From Dehalococcoidia bacterium (GTDB lineage Bacteria > Chloroflexota > Dehalococcoidia > UBA2979), in the NCBI GenBank assembly GCA_023228825.1, contig JALOAL010000009.1, positions 1 to 64,000 on the forward strand: DNA of 64,000 bases, given 5' to 3'. The notes under the pieces were generated by a model. It was not told the origin of the DNA. It did no database searches and worked only from the letters and a program-made list of their open reading frames with translations. This document shows positions 40,020 through 48,620 of this stretch, one piece after another. Position 1 is the stretch's first letter; every line of letters starts with the position of its first letter. A program made the position numbers and the translations under genes.

Positions 40020-41563
40020 CAGCCGCCTCCCTCGCAGTCCCACTCGTCGCGCGGGTCGCCGGCGATGCGCGCGGTGGGGTCCTGCGTCCACGTGGAGTCG
40101 TCCAGGTAGTAGCCCCACTCAGACATCACGCCCTCGATGTCGCGCGACGCGCCGATGAGCGCCTGGCGCGAGAGGGCGAGTAACTCCTCGCGGGCGGCCT
40201 CGGTGTTGCGGTCCAGGGTGGCGGCCTGGCGCAGGCCGCCGTCCAGCGCACAGCCGATGATGCCCTCCACCACGTCCCACGCCGGCACGCGCGGCCGGGC
40301 GAAGGAGGTGCTCAGCGCGGCCTCCACGTCCGGGAGCCACGGGTAGCGCCTGACCAGTTCGCGGTCGTTGAAGAGCGACTGGCGGGCCGGCGGCACGCCC
40401 AGGAGCGCGCTGGTCTTCATGATGTCGCGCGAGGTGGCCCACGTCAGGAAGTCGTACGCGGCCTCCGGCTGCTCCGCGTCCGTGGGGATCGCCAGCAGCC
40501 AGTTGCCGGTCAGCGCGCTGGAGCGCCGGCCGGCGGGGAACTCGGTGACCCGCAGTTGGTCGGAGACGCTGGAGGTCAGGATCTGCTGCGCGTCCGCTGC
40601 CCACGCCACCGCTGCGGAGGCCGTGCCGTCCAGCATGCGGGCGTGCGAGGTGTAGCGTTCCGGCGCGAATTCCTCGAACGGCACGCCCAGGCGGGTCGCC
40701 TCCCACAGGTATTCCGCCAGCGCCTCCGCTGCCAGGCCGCTGCGGAGGGGCGAGGCGCGCCACTCGCGGTCGAAGATGTCGCCGCCGCGGGAGGCGAGCC
40801 ACGTCAGGAAGACGTGCGGGTTGCTCGAGGGGGCGAGGCCGGCGGAGCCGATGAAGGCGGGGTCCGGGGCGTCCAGGCTGCTGGTCAGTTCGTCCATGGA
40901 CGCGGGTTCGGAGATCACGTCCGCCCGGTACCAGAGCATCATCACGTTGCCCACCAGCGGCAGCGCGTACGTCTCATCCCCGCGCGGCGTCCCCTGCGAG
41001 TCCGGCGGCAGCGGGCCGAAGGTGGGCGGCCACACGCCGAGGCCCGCCGAGCGGCCGGCGATGTCCGGGTCCGTCTCGTGGCCGAAGGGGGAGAGGGGCG
41101 CCAGTTTGCCGTTGGCGGCCAGGTAAGGCATCCACGGGTCGTCCACGATGATCACGTCGTACTCGGCGCGTAGTTCCTCGGCGTTGGAGATGACCGCCTC
41201 GCGATAGGAGGCGTAGTCGCCCGCCACCGCGCGCTCGCCCGTCACGGGGTCGAGGATGCCGAGTTCCACCCGGTTGCCGGTGATGTGCTCCCACTCCGGG
41301 ATGATGCGGAAGAGCGCCGTGGTCTCGGCGCCCTGGAACGCGGCAATGCGGAGGGTCACGGGGCGTGTCACGGCGGGCGGTAGTTCCGGCGTGTCGCTGC
41401 CACAGGCGGCGAGCAACACGGCGCACGCGCCGAGCACCGCGAGCAGCCAGCGCCCGCGCGCCGTCCTCGCACCCGGGCGTTCGCCCCGGCGCTCCACGTG
41501 CCTGGGGTGCCTGGGACGCCCGCCGCCCTGCGAGCGACCGGCGCCATTCCCGCTACGAGGCAA
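40019..41563 (-). CDS. Orphan extracellular solute-binding lipoprotein (family 1)
   Basis: A 514-aa protein with a signal peptide and lipobox (LLAACGS). Family 1 (sugar-type) features: RIAAFQGAETTALFRIIPEWEHITG, YDVIIVDDPWMPYLAANG and the YALPLVGNVMMLWYR hinge region. No permease or ATPase genes flank it. The frame begins with TTG at 41563 behind AGAGGG; a GTG at 41497 is a shorter alternative giving a more usual signal. Coupled to the pentapeptide-repeat gene. It may feed a remote transporter or act as a sensor. Confidence 0.85.
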   Translation of the reverse strand: MPRSGNGAGRSQGGGRPRHPRHVERRGERPGARTARGRWLLAVLGACAVLLAACGSDTPELPPAVTRPVTLRIAAFQGAETTALFRIIPEWEHITGNRVELGILDPVTGERAVAGDYASYREAVISNAEELRAEYDVIIVDDPWMPYLAANGKLAPLSPFGHETDPDIAGRSAGLGVWPPTFGPLPPDSQGTPRGDETYALPLVGNVMMLWYRADVISEPASMDELTSSLDAPDPAFIGSAGLAPSSNPHVFLTWLASRGGDIFDREWRASPLRSGLAAEALAEYLWEATRLGVPFEEFAPERYTSHARMLDGTASAAVAWAADAQQILTSSVSDQLRVTEFPAGRRSSALTGNWLLAIPTDAEQPEAAYDFLTWATSRDIMKTSALLGVPPARQSLFNDRELVRRYPWLPDVEAALSTSFARPRVPAWDVVEGIIGCALDGGLRQAATLDRNTEAAREELLALSRQALIGASRDIEGVMSEWGYYLDDSTWTQDPTARIAGDPRDEWDCEGGG

Positions 41564-41685
41564 TCGTCCGCCCTCTGCTACACCGCACGAGCCCGGCGGC
41601 GTCGCAAATGGTAGCCGCCATGTCGCGTACGGCGGGACCCATCCGCCTCACCCGTCTTTGACCATCGGCTGCTAACGTCCGAAGC

Positions 41686-42630
41686 ATGAGAGTTCTGGTC
41701 ACCGGTTCATCCGGATTCGTCGGCAGTCACCTGGTCCGCCGCCTGCTGGCCGCAGGCCACGAGGTCACCGGTTTCGACATCGCACCCCCTCGCCGCCCCC
41801 TCGAGCCCGGCGCAGAGGGCTGGCGAGACGTGCGCGGCGACATCCGGGACGAGGCCGCCGTGCGCTCAGCCCTGGCCGCGGCGCGGCCGGAGGTGGTGTA
41901 TCACCTGGCGGCGCAGATCAGCGTCTCCGTCTCCATGCGGGAGCCGCGGTTGGACATTGAGACGAACGTGCTGGCGACGACGATGCTGGCGCAGGCCGCC
42001 GCAGAGGCGGGCGTGCAGCGCTTCGTGAACACCTCGTCAGGCGGGGCCATGTTCGGCGAGCCGCCGGTGGTGCCCGCGGACGACGACACCGAGGCGGCGC
42101 CGCGCTCGATCTACGGCGCCTCGAAGGTGGCGGCGGAGATGTACCTGCGCATCGTGGAGGCGGAGACCGGCATCTCGGTGGCGTCCGTGCGGCCGGCGAA
42201 CATCTACGGCCCGTGGCAGGACCCGCACGGCGAGGCCGGCGTGATCGCGATCTTCACGCGTCGCATGCTGCGAAACGAGGACGTGGTGGTGTTCGCGCCG
42301 GGCACGGACACGCGCGACTACGTCTACGTGGACGACGTGGTGGCGGCCATGCTCCTGGCGGCGGAGGCGCCCACCGGCGAGATGTGCGTGGTGGGGAGCG
42401 GCGCAGAGACGTCCACGCTGGACATCTTCCACGCACTGGCCGGCCTCACCGGCTACGAACGCGCCCCCGTCATGGGCCCGCCCCGCCCCGGCGACATCCC
42501 CCGCATCGCCCTTGACGCGCGGAAGGCGCGCGAGGCCTGGGGCTGGCGCCCCACCGTCACGTTCGAGGACGGCCTGGCCCGCACGGTGGACGCCTTCCGC
42601 GAGGAGTTTGAGGCCGAGCGCGGCGGCTAG
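41686..42630 (+). CDS. NAD-dependent epimerase/dehydratase
   Basis: A 314-aa extended short-chain dehydrogenase. Rossmann motif TGSSGFVGSHL at residues 6-16, catalytic Thr/Ser region NTSSGGAMFG and YGASKVAAE (Tyr-x3-Lys). It resembles UDP-glucose 4-epimerase (GalE)-like sugar nucleotide enzymes used for surface glycans. No glycan cluster is nearby, so the sugar is unknown. Confidence 0.9.
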   Translation: MRVLVTGSSGFVGSHLVRRLLAAGHEVTGFDIAPPRRPLEPGAEGWRDVRGDIRDEAAVRSALAAARPEVVYHLAAQISVSVSMREPRLDIETNVLATTMLAQAAAEAGVQRFVNTSSGGAMFGEPPVVPADDDTEAAPRSIYGASKVAAEMYLRIVEAETGISVASVRPANIYGPWQDPHGEAGVIAIFTRRMLRNEDVVVFAPGTDTRDYVYVDDVVAAMLLAAEAPTGEMCVVGSGAETSTLDIFHALAGLTGYERAPVMGPPRPGDIPRIALDARKAREAWGWRPTVTFEDGLARTVDAFREEFEAERGG

Positions 42631-42633
42631 CCC

Positions 42634-42837
42634 CTATACCCCGCAGGCGGAGTAGCCGCAGATCGGGCAGACGTGGCAGCCCTCACCGAAGACGAGGGGG
42701 CCGGCGCAGTGGGGGCAGCGCTCGCCCATGCTCGCCTCGCGGCGGTAGCGGCGGCGGGTGGCTTCGGCGCCGTCGGGTGTCGCGAGGTGTTCCGGGCTGG
42801 CGGTGCGGGGCGCGGTTGGAGCCAGGGTTGAGGCCAT
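42634..42837 (-). CDS. Zinc ribbon resembling the B12-dependent RNR C-terminal tail
   Basis: A 67-aa protein. A disordered N-terminus precedes a compact Cys set: C41-x2-C44, then C54-x2-C57-x2-C60 and C65 (GERCPHCAGPLVFGEG; HVCPICGYSACGV). This order and the GYS-x-C ending match the extreme C-terminal zinc ribbon of adenosylcobalamin-dependent ribonucleotide reductase (NrdJ), here without the catalytic domain. GAGGAGA lies 6 nt before the ATG. The promoter has two SOS-type boxes, so DNA-damage induction is predicted. Confidence 0.72.
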   Translation of the reverse strand: MASTLAPTAPRTASPEHLATPDGAEATRRRYRREASMGERCPHCAGPLVFGEGCHVCPICGYSACGV

Positions 42838-42858
42838 CGAGGGTCTCCTCGTGGTTCA

Positions 42859-42910
42859 GAACATGCGTTCGTTATCGAGTAACGTAGTAAGGAACACATG
42901 TTCTAGTCAA
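42859..42910 (-). promoter_or_regulatory. LexA-type SOS promoter with two boxes
   Basis: On the minus strand: -35 TTGACT (42905-42910), 18-bp spacer, -10 TACGTT (42881-42886). Two perfect GAAC-N4-GTTC palindromes overlap it: box A GAACATGTGTTC (42892-42903) sits between -35 and -10, box B GAACGCATGTTC (42859-42870) lies at the start site. Both fit the Gram-positive LexA/DinR consensus GAAC-R-N-R-Y-GTTC closely. They control only the zinc ribbon gene. Confidence 0.75.
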
Positions 42911-42929
42911 CCCCGGTTGGCACTCCCTG

Positions 42930-43490
42930 CTAGACGGTCGCCCCCTCGCCGATGAGCGCCCGGAGATCGCCGGGGTCAGCCACCTGCACCAGCGCGCACG
43001 CGACGCCGGGGGCCTGGAGGGCCGCGCTGATGGCGCCTGGCCTGGCCTCCGCGATGCGGCCGTCGGGCACCTCGATCGTGGCGCCCGAGTCAAGCGCGGC
43101 GAAGCGCACCACGTCGCGCTCCCGGGCCTCCTCGAACGCTGCGTGCGCCTCGGGCCCCAGGGCGCCCGGGAACGCGGCGAGCGTGACGCCGGAGCCGAGG
43201 CGCGAGGCGACCGCCTCGACCTGTGGGCCTACGTCTTCCGGCGCCGGCACCAGGTCCAGCCGCGCGACGAGCGTGAGACGGCCGAGGTCCACCCCGGCCG
43301 CGCGGGCGATGAGCGGTTCCACGTCTTCGCTGGCGTCGCTCACGGTCCACGCCAGCACCGTCACGCCGAGGGCGATGGCCGCGCGGATGGTGACCTCCGC
43401 GGTATCTTCGCCGGCCGCGAGGAGCGCTCGGGCGTCCAGTCCGATCTCGGAGACCATGAGTTCGGTTGATCCCAGCCGGCGATAGCGCAC
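42930..43490 (-). CDS. Aldo/keto reductase-like protein, short and divergent
   Basis: A 186-aa protein starting MRYRRLGSTELMVSEIGLD, as aldo/keto reductases do. The rest keeps a beta/alpha rhythm, but the catalytic Asp-Tyr-Lys-His set cannot be found and the length is about half the normal 300 aa. It may be a decayed or repurposed half barrel. Ala/Val-rich composition. It is upstream of and co-directional with the zinc ribbon gene. Confidence 0.65.
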   Translation of the reverse strand: MRYRRLGSTELMVSEIGLDARALLAAGEDTAEVTIRAAIALGVTVLAWTVSDASEDVEPLIARAAGVDLGRLTLVARLDLVPAPEDVGPQVEAVASRLGSGVTLAAFPGALGPEAHAAFEEARERDVVRFAALDSGATIEVPDGRIAEARPGAISAALQAPGVACALVQVADPGDLRALIGEGATV

Positions 43491-43554
43491 GATGGTTCTC
43501 CTCTGGCGCCCCTACGGGGAGCGTGCGGCCATACCATCTCCGCCGGGAGTCCTG

Positions 43555-43731
43555 ATGTCGACCGTCCTGCGCCTCTTGCTGATCGCCTCGGTCCTGTTCG
43601 TGGCCTACCTGGCGGTGATGAAGCCGCGCCAACTGCGCGAGACCGGGCGCAAGGCGCGCATTGTTGCGTACGCCTACGTGGCGGCCGTGATCATCGGCGC
43701 CATCCTCCAACTCGCCGGCTGGCGGACCTAG
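43555..43731 (+). CDS. Small two-helix membrane protein
   Basis: A 58-aa protein with helices at about 5-21 and 37-54 joined by a basic cytosolic loop (MKPRQLRETGRKAR). ATG 43555 is chosen for GGGAG upstream. Stop lies 21 nt before the glycerate kinase start. Unknown function. Confidence 0.65.
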   Translation: MSTVLRLLLIASVLFVAYLAVMKPRQLRETGRKARIVAYAYVAAVIIGAILQLAGWRT

Positions 43732-43752
43732 GTCGCGAGGGCCTGCGACGCC

Positions 43753-44940
43753 GTGTCCGCCCCACGCCCCCTTCGAGTGCTGGTCTGCCCGCAGGAGTTC
43801 AAGGGCTCACTCGATGCGTTCGAGGCGACCGCGGCGATCGCCCGCGGTGTGCGGGAGGCGCTGGCGGGCCGGCCGGCCGCGGATATCGAGGTGGTCGAGC
43901 GGCCAATGGCGGACGGCGGGCCCGGGACGGGCGCGATCCTCTCAGCCGCGCTGGGGGTGGAGGTGGTGAGCCTGCGCGTGCGCGGCGCCTACGGCGACCC
44001 GGTGGACGCGCGCTACGGCATCGCGAGCACAGCGGAGGGCGACCTCGCGGTGATCGAGTGCGCGGAGGCCGTGGGGTTGGGGCTCGTCCCGCCGGAGGTG
44101 CGTGACCCCGCGTGGTCTTCCAGCGAAGGCGTCGCCTCGCTCATTCGCGATGCCCTGGGGCGGGGGGTGCGGCGCGTCATTGTCTGCGTGGGCGGGACGG
44201 CGACGATGGACGGCGGGGCCGGCGTGGCGCGCGGCCTGGGCCTCCGCATGCTGGACGCGGATGGGCAGGACCTGCCGCCGGGCGGCATGCACCTGGTGCG
44301 CCTTGACCGCATCGAGGCGGCCGCGCCACCCGCGCTGACGGAGGCGGTGGTGCGGATCGCCGTAGATGCGCGTAACCCGCTGACGGGGCCGGAGGGGGCG
44401 GTGGCGGTGTATGGCTCGCAGAAAGGCCTGGCGGACTGGCAGGCGCCGGCCCTGGACGCCGCCATCGCGCGGTGGGCGCGGGCCGTCCGCGACCACCTGG
44501 GCCACGTGGTCGACGTGCCGGGTGCAGGGACGGGTGGCGGCATCACCGCCGGCGTCCTGGCGGCTCATCGCGGGGCGCGCATCGAGTCCGGCGCCGCGCT
44601 GGTGGCTGATCTCACGGGGCTGTCCGCCCTGGTGGCGAGCGCGGACCTGGTGGTCACGGGCGAGGGCGCGCTGGACGTCCAGACGGCGTACGGCAAGACC
44701 GTCGGCCACGTCGCGGACCTGGCGCGGGATGCCGGCGTGCCGTGCGTGGCGGTGGCCGGCGTCGTCACCACGCTCCCGCCCGGCATCGAGGACGCCGAGG
44801 CGCTGGTGGCGGCCCGGACGGGCGACGACCTCGATGCGGTGGTGGCGGCGGTGGCGGACGCGATGGCCCATGCGGCAGAGCGGGCGTCGGGCGCGGCGGG
44901 GCGCCTCGTGCGGCGGTGGCTGGCGCATCACGGAGCGTGA
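43753..44940 (+). CDS. Glycerate kinase (GarK/GlxK type)
   Basis: A 395-aa glycerate kinase type 1 family protein, phosphorylating D-glycerate to a phosphoglycerate. Motifs: CPQEFKGSLDAFEATAAIA, MADGGPGTGAIL, and CVGGTATMDGGAGVARGLGL; the C-terminal TGEGALDVQTAYGKT is also conserved. GTG start at 43753 fits the family start. No glyoxylate genes adjoin it. Confidence 0.92.
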   Translation: MSAPRPLRVLVCPQEFKGSLDAFEATAAIARGVREALAGRPAADIEVVERPMADGGPGTGAILSAALGVEVVSLRVRGAYGDPVDARYGIASTAEGDLAVIECAEAVGLGLVPPEVRDPAWSSSEGVASLIRDALGRGVRRVIVCVGGTATMDGGAGVARGLGLRMLDADGQDLPPGGMHLVRLDRIEAAAPPALTEAVVRIAVDARNPLTGPEGAVAVYGSQKGLADWQAPALDAAIARWARAVRDHLGHVVDVPGAGTGGGITAGVLAAHRGARIESGAALVADLTGLSALVASADLVVTGEGALDVQTAYGKTVGHVADLARDAGVPCVAVAGVVTTLPPGIEDAEALVAARTGDDLDAVVAAVADAMAHAAERASGAAGRLVRRWLAHHGA

Positions 44941-45061
44941 TCGGACACGGCGAGGGCCTCACAAACCCCTGCGATTGCTGCATTTCGTGGGCGCGTGAAC
45001 GCTCAGAGCGCGTGGTTGAGCGATATTCTGTGTCCGATCCCGAAAAAACCCGTGCAAACGC

Positions 45062-45091
45062 TTGACATTCCGGGGTTCCGGGAGAAATGAT
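45062..45091 (+). promoter_or_regulatory. Promoter of the HU gene
   Basis: Perfect -35 TTGACA (45062-45067) with AATGAT (4/6 to -10) at 45086-45091 after 18 bp. The leader to the ATG at 45149 is about 50 nt. The stretch 44941-45061 has no gene. Confidence 0.7.
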
Positions 45092-45148
45092 GATCCGCAT
45101 ACACGGGTGAGCGGCGGAACCTCAGGCCGCCATCGGGGAGGTTGAGAG

Positions 45149-45451
45149 ATGACAAAGGCTGATTTGGTGGCCGTGGTGGCGGCGCAAGCCGGTACGTCGG
45201 CGGCCGACGCGGAGAAGGTCTTGAACGGCTTCCGCGACGTGGTCCAGGCGAAGTTGAAGGCGGGCGACGAAGTGTCGTACCCCGGCCTCGGCAAGTTCAG
45301 CCGCGTGGAGCGCAAGGCTCGCACCGGCCGCAACCCGCAGACCGGCGAGGCGATCAAGGTGAAGGCCTCCAAGGCGCCGAAGTTCACCGCCGCTGCCGGC
45401 CTGAAGCAGGTCGTCAACGGCCAGGGCGCCGCTCCGAAGTTGAAGAAGTAA
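45149..45451 (+). CDS. HU-family DNA-binding protein
   Basis: A 100-aa HU/IHF protein, a dimeric histone-like DNA bender. It opens MTKADLVAVVAAQAG, carries the conserved SYPGLGKFSRVERKARTGRNPQTGE arm (about 42-66) and ends in a short basic tail. Strong promoter and terminator frame it, so it is probably highly expressed and monocistronic. GGAGG is 6 nt or so upstream (GGGGAGGTTGAG). Confidence 0.95.
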   Translation: MTKADLVAVVAAQAGTSAADAEKVLNGFRDVVQAKLKAGDEVSYPGLGKFSRVERKARTGRNPQTGEAIKVKASKAPKFTAAAGLKQVVNGQGAAPKLKK

Positions 45452-45472
45452 GACCCCTTCACTGGCGGGCTC

Positions 45473-45503
45473 AGACGGGCCACCCCACCGGGTGGCCCGT
45501 CTT
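45473..45503 (+). terminator. Rho-independent terminator after HU
   Basis: AGACGGGCCACC pairs with GGTGGCCCGTCT around a short CC-ACC-G loop, then TTCGT. Found 21 nt after the HU stop. Confidence 0.75.
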
Positions 45504-45618
45504 CGTGTCCGGCGCTTTCCTGTCCGCGCCTGGCCCGGTCGCTGGCCGCGACCGCGTCGCCCGCTGGTAGGATGCGCGCGCCGGACGACGGCACACCCCG
45601 GGGACTGCCCGAGGACGT

Positions 45619-46401
45619 ATGGGAAGCGAGCGAGGGATGGGTGACCTCGACGGGCGCGTGGCGCTCGTGACGGGCGGGAGCCGGGGCATCGGCCGAGGGA
45701 TCTGCCTGCGCCTGGCGGAAGACGGCGCGGACATCGCGATCAACTACCACTCGAACGCGGACGCCGCGCGCGAGGTGGCGGAGGAGGTACGCGCGCTGGG
45801 ACGGCGCGCGGAGACCTTCCCGGCGGACGTTGCGGTGGAGGACGACTGCGGTCGCCTGGCCGCGGCAGCGCTCGAAGCCTTCGGCAAGGTGGACATCCTG
45901 GTCAACAACGCCGGCATCGGCGCGACGGCGGTGGGACGTCCGCACGTGGCGGAGGCGGAGCCGGAGGCGTTCTACCAGTTGATGGCCGCGCACGCCTTCG
46001 GGCCGTTCTACCTCTCTCGCGCGCTGGTGCCCCAGATGCGCGAGCAACCTCGAGGTGACGTGGTCATGATCTCCTCCGTGGCTGCGCAGGGGTACGGGCC
46101 CACCGGCGGCACGTACAGCGCGGCGAAGTCGGCCATGGAGGCGCTGGCGCACACGCTGGCGAAGGAGGAGCGGCAGCACAACATCCACGTCAACGTGGTC
46201 GCGCCCGGGCTGGTGGAGACGGACATGGGCCTCGCGCTGGTGAAGTTCACGCGGGGCGTGCAGTCCATGCGCGAACTGGACCAGGGCCAACCGTTCGGCC
46301 GCGTGGGCCAGCCGGTGGACATTGCCGCAGCGGTGGCGTTCTTCTGCGGGCCGCGCTCGTCCTACATCACCAACCAGCGGCTGACGGTCTCGGGAGGCTA
46401 G
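45619..46401 (+). CDS. SDR-family oxidoreductase 1
   Basis: A 260-aa classical short-chain dehydrogenase. TGGSRGIGRG cofactor motif, NNAG, Ser near SSVAAQG and YSAAK (Tyr-x3-Lys) are present; FabG-like. An in-frame ATG at 45637 would give a shorter start; 45619 is kept because GAGG precedes it by 5 nt. The next gene is a close paralogue 4 nt downstream. Confidence 0.9.
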   Translation: MGSERGMGDLDGRVALVTGGSRGIGRGICLRLAEDGADIAINYHSNADAAREVAEEVRALGRRAETFPADVAVEDDCGRLAAAALEAFGKVDILVNNAGIGATAVGRPHVAEAEPEAFYQLMAAHAFGPFYLSRALVPQMREQPRGDVVMISSVAAQGYGPTGGTYSAAKSAMEALAHTLAKEERQHNIHVNVVAPGLVETDMGLALVKFTRGVQSMRELDQGQPFGRVGQPVDIAAAVAFFCGPRSSYITNQRLTVSGG

Positions 46402-46405
46402 GACG

Positions 46406-47170
46406 ATGGCGATCGATCTGAGCGGCCGGACGGCCTTCGTCACGGGCGGCGGGCGCGGCATTGGACGCGCCATCTCGCTGGGCCTGGCGCGGGCGGGCGC
46501 GGACGTCGCGCTGAACTACACGCGCAACGCGGACGCGGCCAACGAGGTGGCGGAGGAGATCCGCGCGCTGGGCCGCCGTGCCGAGGCGTACCAGGGCGAC
46601 ATTGCGGACTTCGCGTCCTGCCAGGCGATGGCGGAGGCGGCGCTGGCGGACTTCGGGAGCATCTCGATCCTCGTGAACAACGGCGGCGTCGCCAGCCGTG
46701 GCAACACCGTGGTGGAGACGGATCCAGAGGAGATGCGTCGCGTGGTGAACACGCATGCCATGGGCTCCTACCACATGTCGCGTGCGCTGGTGCCGCAGAT
46801 GCGCGAGCAGCCTCGAGGCGACGTGGTGATGATCTCCTCGGTCGCGGCGCAGGGCCTCGCGGCGCGGGGGGCGCCGTACAACATGGGGAAGGCAGCACAG
46901 GAGGCGATCGCCTACACGCTGGCGAAGGAGGAGCGCCCGCACGGCATCCACGTCAATGTGGTGGCGCCGGGGCTGGTGGACACGGACATGGGCCGCCGCC
47001 TCGCGCGGGCGACTCGAGGCGTGGCCGACATCCACGAGTTGGACGAGCGCTCGCCGTTCGGGCGGGTGTGCGCGCCGGAGGACATCGCGGACGCGGTGGT
47101 CTTCCTGTGCTCGGGGGATGCGGCGTACGTGACGGGGCAGCGCATCACCGTGAACGGCGGCGGCTTCTAG
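46406..47170 (+). CDS. SDR-family oxidoreductase 2
   Basis: A 254-aa paralogue of the preceding protein, with GGGRGIGRA, NNGG (instead of NNAG), SSVAAQG and YNMGK. Long identical stretches (RALVPQMREQPRGDVVMISS) show recent duplication. Two subunits could form a mixed tetramer or act on two related substrates. Substrate unknown. Confidence 0.9.
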   Translation: MAIDLSGRTAFVTGGGRGIGRAISLGLARAGADVALNYTRNADAANEVAEEIRALGRRAEAYQGDIADFASCQAMAEAALADFGSISILVNNGGVASRGNTVVETDPEEMRRVVNTHAMGSYHMSRALVPQMREQPRGDVVMISSVAAQGLAARGAPYNMGKAAQEAIAYTLAKEERPHGIHVNVVAPGLVDTDMGRRLARATRGVADIHELDERSPFGRVCAPEDIADAVVFLCSGDAAYVTGQRITVNGGGF

Positions 47171-47213
47171 CCGCGCCGCTCGCGGGGTGGGGCAGCCGCG
47201 GAGTGTGGGTAGG

Positions 47214-47567
47214 CTACTGGACGCGGACGATCTCCTGGGCGCGGTGCCACAGGCCTTCCAGGTCGTAGTAGATGCGCGCCTCCAGCGAGAAGAGGTGGAC
47301 GAAGACACCCTTACCGGCGTCTACCAGGATCCACCCGTCCTCCGCGCTGCCCTCGATGCGTGTGTCCTCGCCGTGCTGGTGTGCGGCGTCCGTCAGTGCG
47401 TCCGTGACGGCGCGCGCCTGGCGGATGTTGTCCACGGTGCCAATGACGAAGTAGTCCGTGAAGGCAGTGAGCGCCGTCAGGTCCAGCAGCACCACGTCCG
47501 AGGCCTGCCGGTCCACCAACACGTCCAGCAGCGCCTGGGCGTACTCGAGGTCCGCTGGTTGGCCCAC
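47214..47567 (-). CDS. rsfS: Ribosomal silencing factor RsfS
   Basis: A 117-aa RsfS/DUF143 protein that binds L14 and blocks subunit joining under starvation. Key motifs: SDVVLLDLTALTAFTDYFVIGT and DGWILVDAGKGVFVHLFSLEAR, ending YYDLEGLW. GTG start at 47567. The usual neighbour nadD is absent. Nothing else is seen between its start and the sortase gene apart from a tandem repeat. Confidence 0.95.
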   Translation of the reverse strand: MGQPADLEYAQALLDVLVDRQASDVVLLDLTALTAFTDYFVIGTVDNIRQARAVTDALTDAAHQHGEDTRIEGSAEDGWILVDAGKGVFVHLFSLEARIYYDLEGLWHRAQEIVRVQ

Positions 47568-47782
47568 TTGGTTGCGGGTCGGCGCCCGTACCCCCTGGGA
47601 TGTGGCGGGGGACGGACTACGAGGGTCGTCGTGCGCGTGCTGCTGATCTGCCAGTCGGGGCCTCCCTCGGCGCGTCGGTGGCCCTCCGTCGGTCGACGGG
47701 GGGAGGGCGTCGCGCGCGTGCGTGGTTCGAGTATAGGCGGCGGGACTGTGCGCCGGGCGTGGATTTCGGCCACGGGCCTCTG

Positions 47783-47830
47783 GGCTGGGCTCGCAGGCTG
47801 GGCTCTCAGGCTGGGCTCTCAGGCTGGGCT
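47783..47830. repeat. 13-bp tandem repeat, about 3.7 copies
   Basis: GGCTGGGCTCTCA units run into the sortase stop codon. The first copy has CGC in place of CTC. Within the 261-bp gap 47568-47828 nothing else is recognised. Confidence 0.7.
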
Positions 47831-48620
47831 AGGAGATGCGCTCGGCGCGGACGACGACGCGGTCGGCGTACTCGCGACTGTCGAAGTCGAACTCGCCGCC
47901 GCAGGTGTAGAGGGTGATGGAGTCCACCGGCACGTCGTTGCTCCAGATGGCGCCCCAACTGGCGTCCTTTGCGCCCAGTTGCTGGCGCCAGACCACGGCG
48001 TAGCGGAGCGTCTGCCCGTTGTAGTCCACCTCGATGATGTCGCCCTCTGAGAGCAGGCGCAGTTGGCTGAAGACGCCCTGCCCCCGGTAGTAGACGCCGG
48101 CGTAGTGGACGTTGGCGGCGTAGTCCACGTGGCCGGAGAAGATGGCGTTGCCGCCCCCGCCGGGCGCGCCGCCCATGCCGTTCCAGTCGTCCATGTTGTA
48201 CCAGGCCACGTCCGCCGGGCCGACGGGGTTGGGCATGACGCCGTCCTGCCCCACGTAGCGAGCGCTGACCTGGGAGTCCACGCTGAGCGTGGGGATACGA
48301 AGGCGCGCGAAGTCTGCGCCGTCCGGGTACCCATAGTCAGCCACCAGGTCGCGCAGGCTCTGGATGACCTGGCCGCGGGGCTCCTCGACCTCCGTGGGCG
48401 TGGCCTGGGGCGTGGGGGTGCGAGTGGGCGTGCGCGAGGGCGTGGAGGTGGCGGTGGCCTCGGTCGCTGTGGGCGCGGTGACGACGATGTCCGGGCCGCT
48501 GTCGCACGCGGCGAGGACAGTCACCGCGCACACGGGCACGGCGAGAACCGCCACGAGCCGGCTGGTAAGACGCGAGCAACCCACCCACAGCCGCAGGCGA
48601 GGCATCAGCCGGCGCATCAT
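47829..48620 (-). CDS. Sortase (class E/F-like)
   Basis: A 263-aa transpeptidase. Signal/anchor with lipobox-like LLAACDS near residue 37, a Thr/Pro-rich linker, then the sortase barrel: His164 in FSGHVDY, Cys240 in TLYTCGGEF and a late Arg in VVVRAE. It joins LPxTG-like proteins to the wall or to pilins. ATG 48620 follows GGAGGGAG. The frame upstream to 48761 has no support. No substrate with an LPxTG motif is seen nearby. Confidence 0.88.
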   Translation of the reverse strand: MMRRLMPRLRLWVGCSRLTSRLVAVLAVPVCAVTVLAACDSGPDIVVTAPTATEATATSTPSRTPTRTPTPQATPTEVEEPRGQVIQSLRDLVADYGYPDGADFARLRIPTLSVDSQVSARYVGQDGVMPNPVGPADVAWYNMDDWNGMGGAPGGGGNAIFSGHVDYAANVHYAGVYYRGQGVFSQLRLLSEGDIIEVDYNGQTLRYAVVWRQQLGAKDASWGAIWSNDVPVDSITLYTCGGEFDFDSREYADRVVVRAERIS

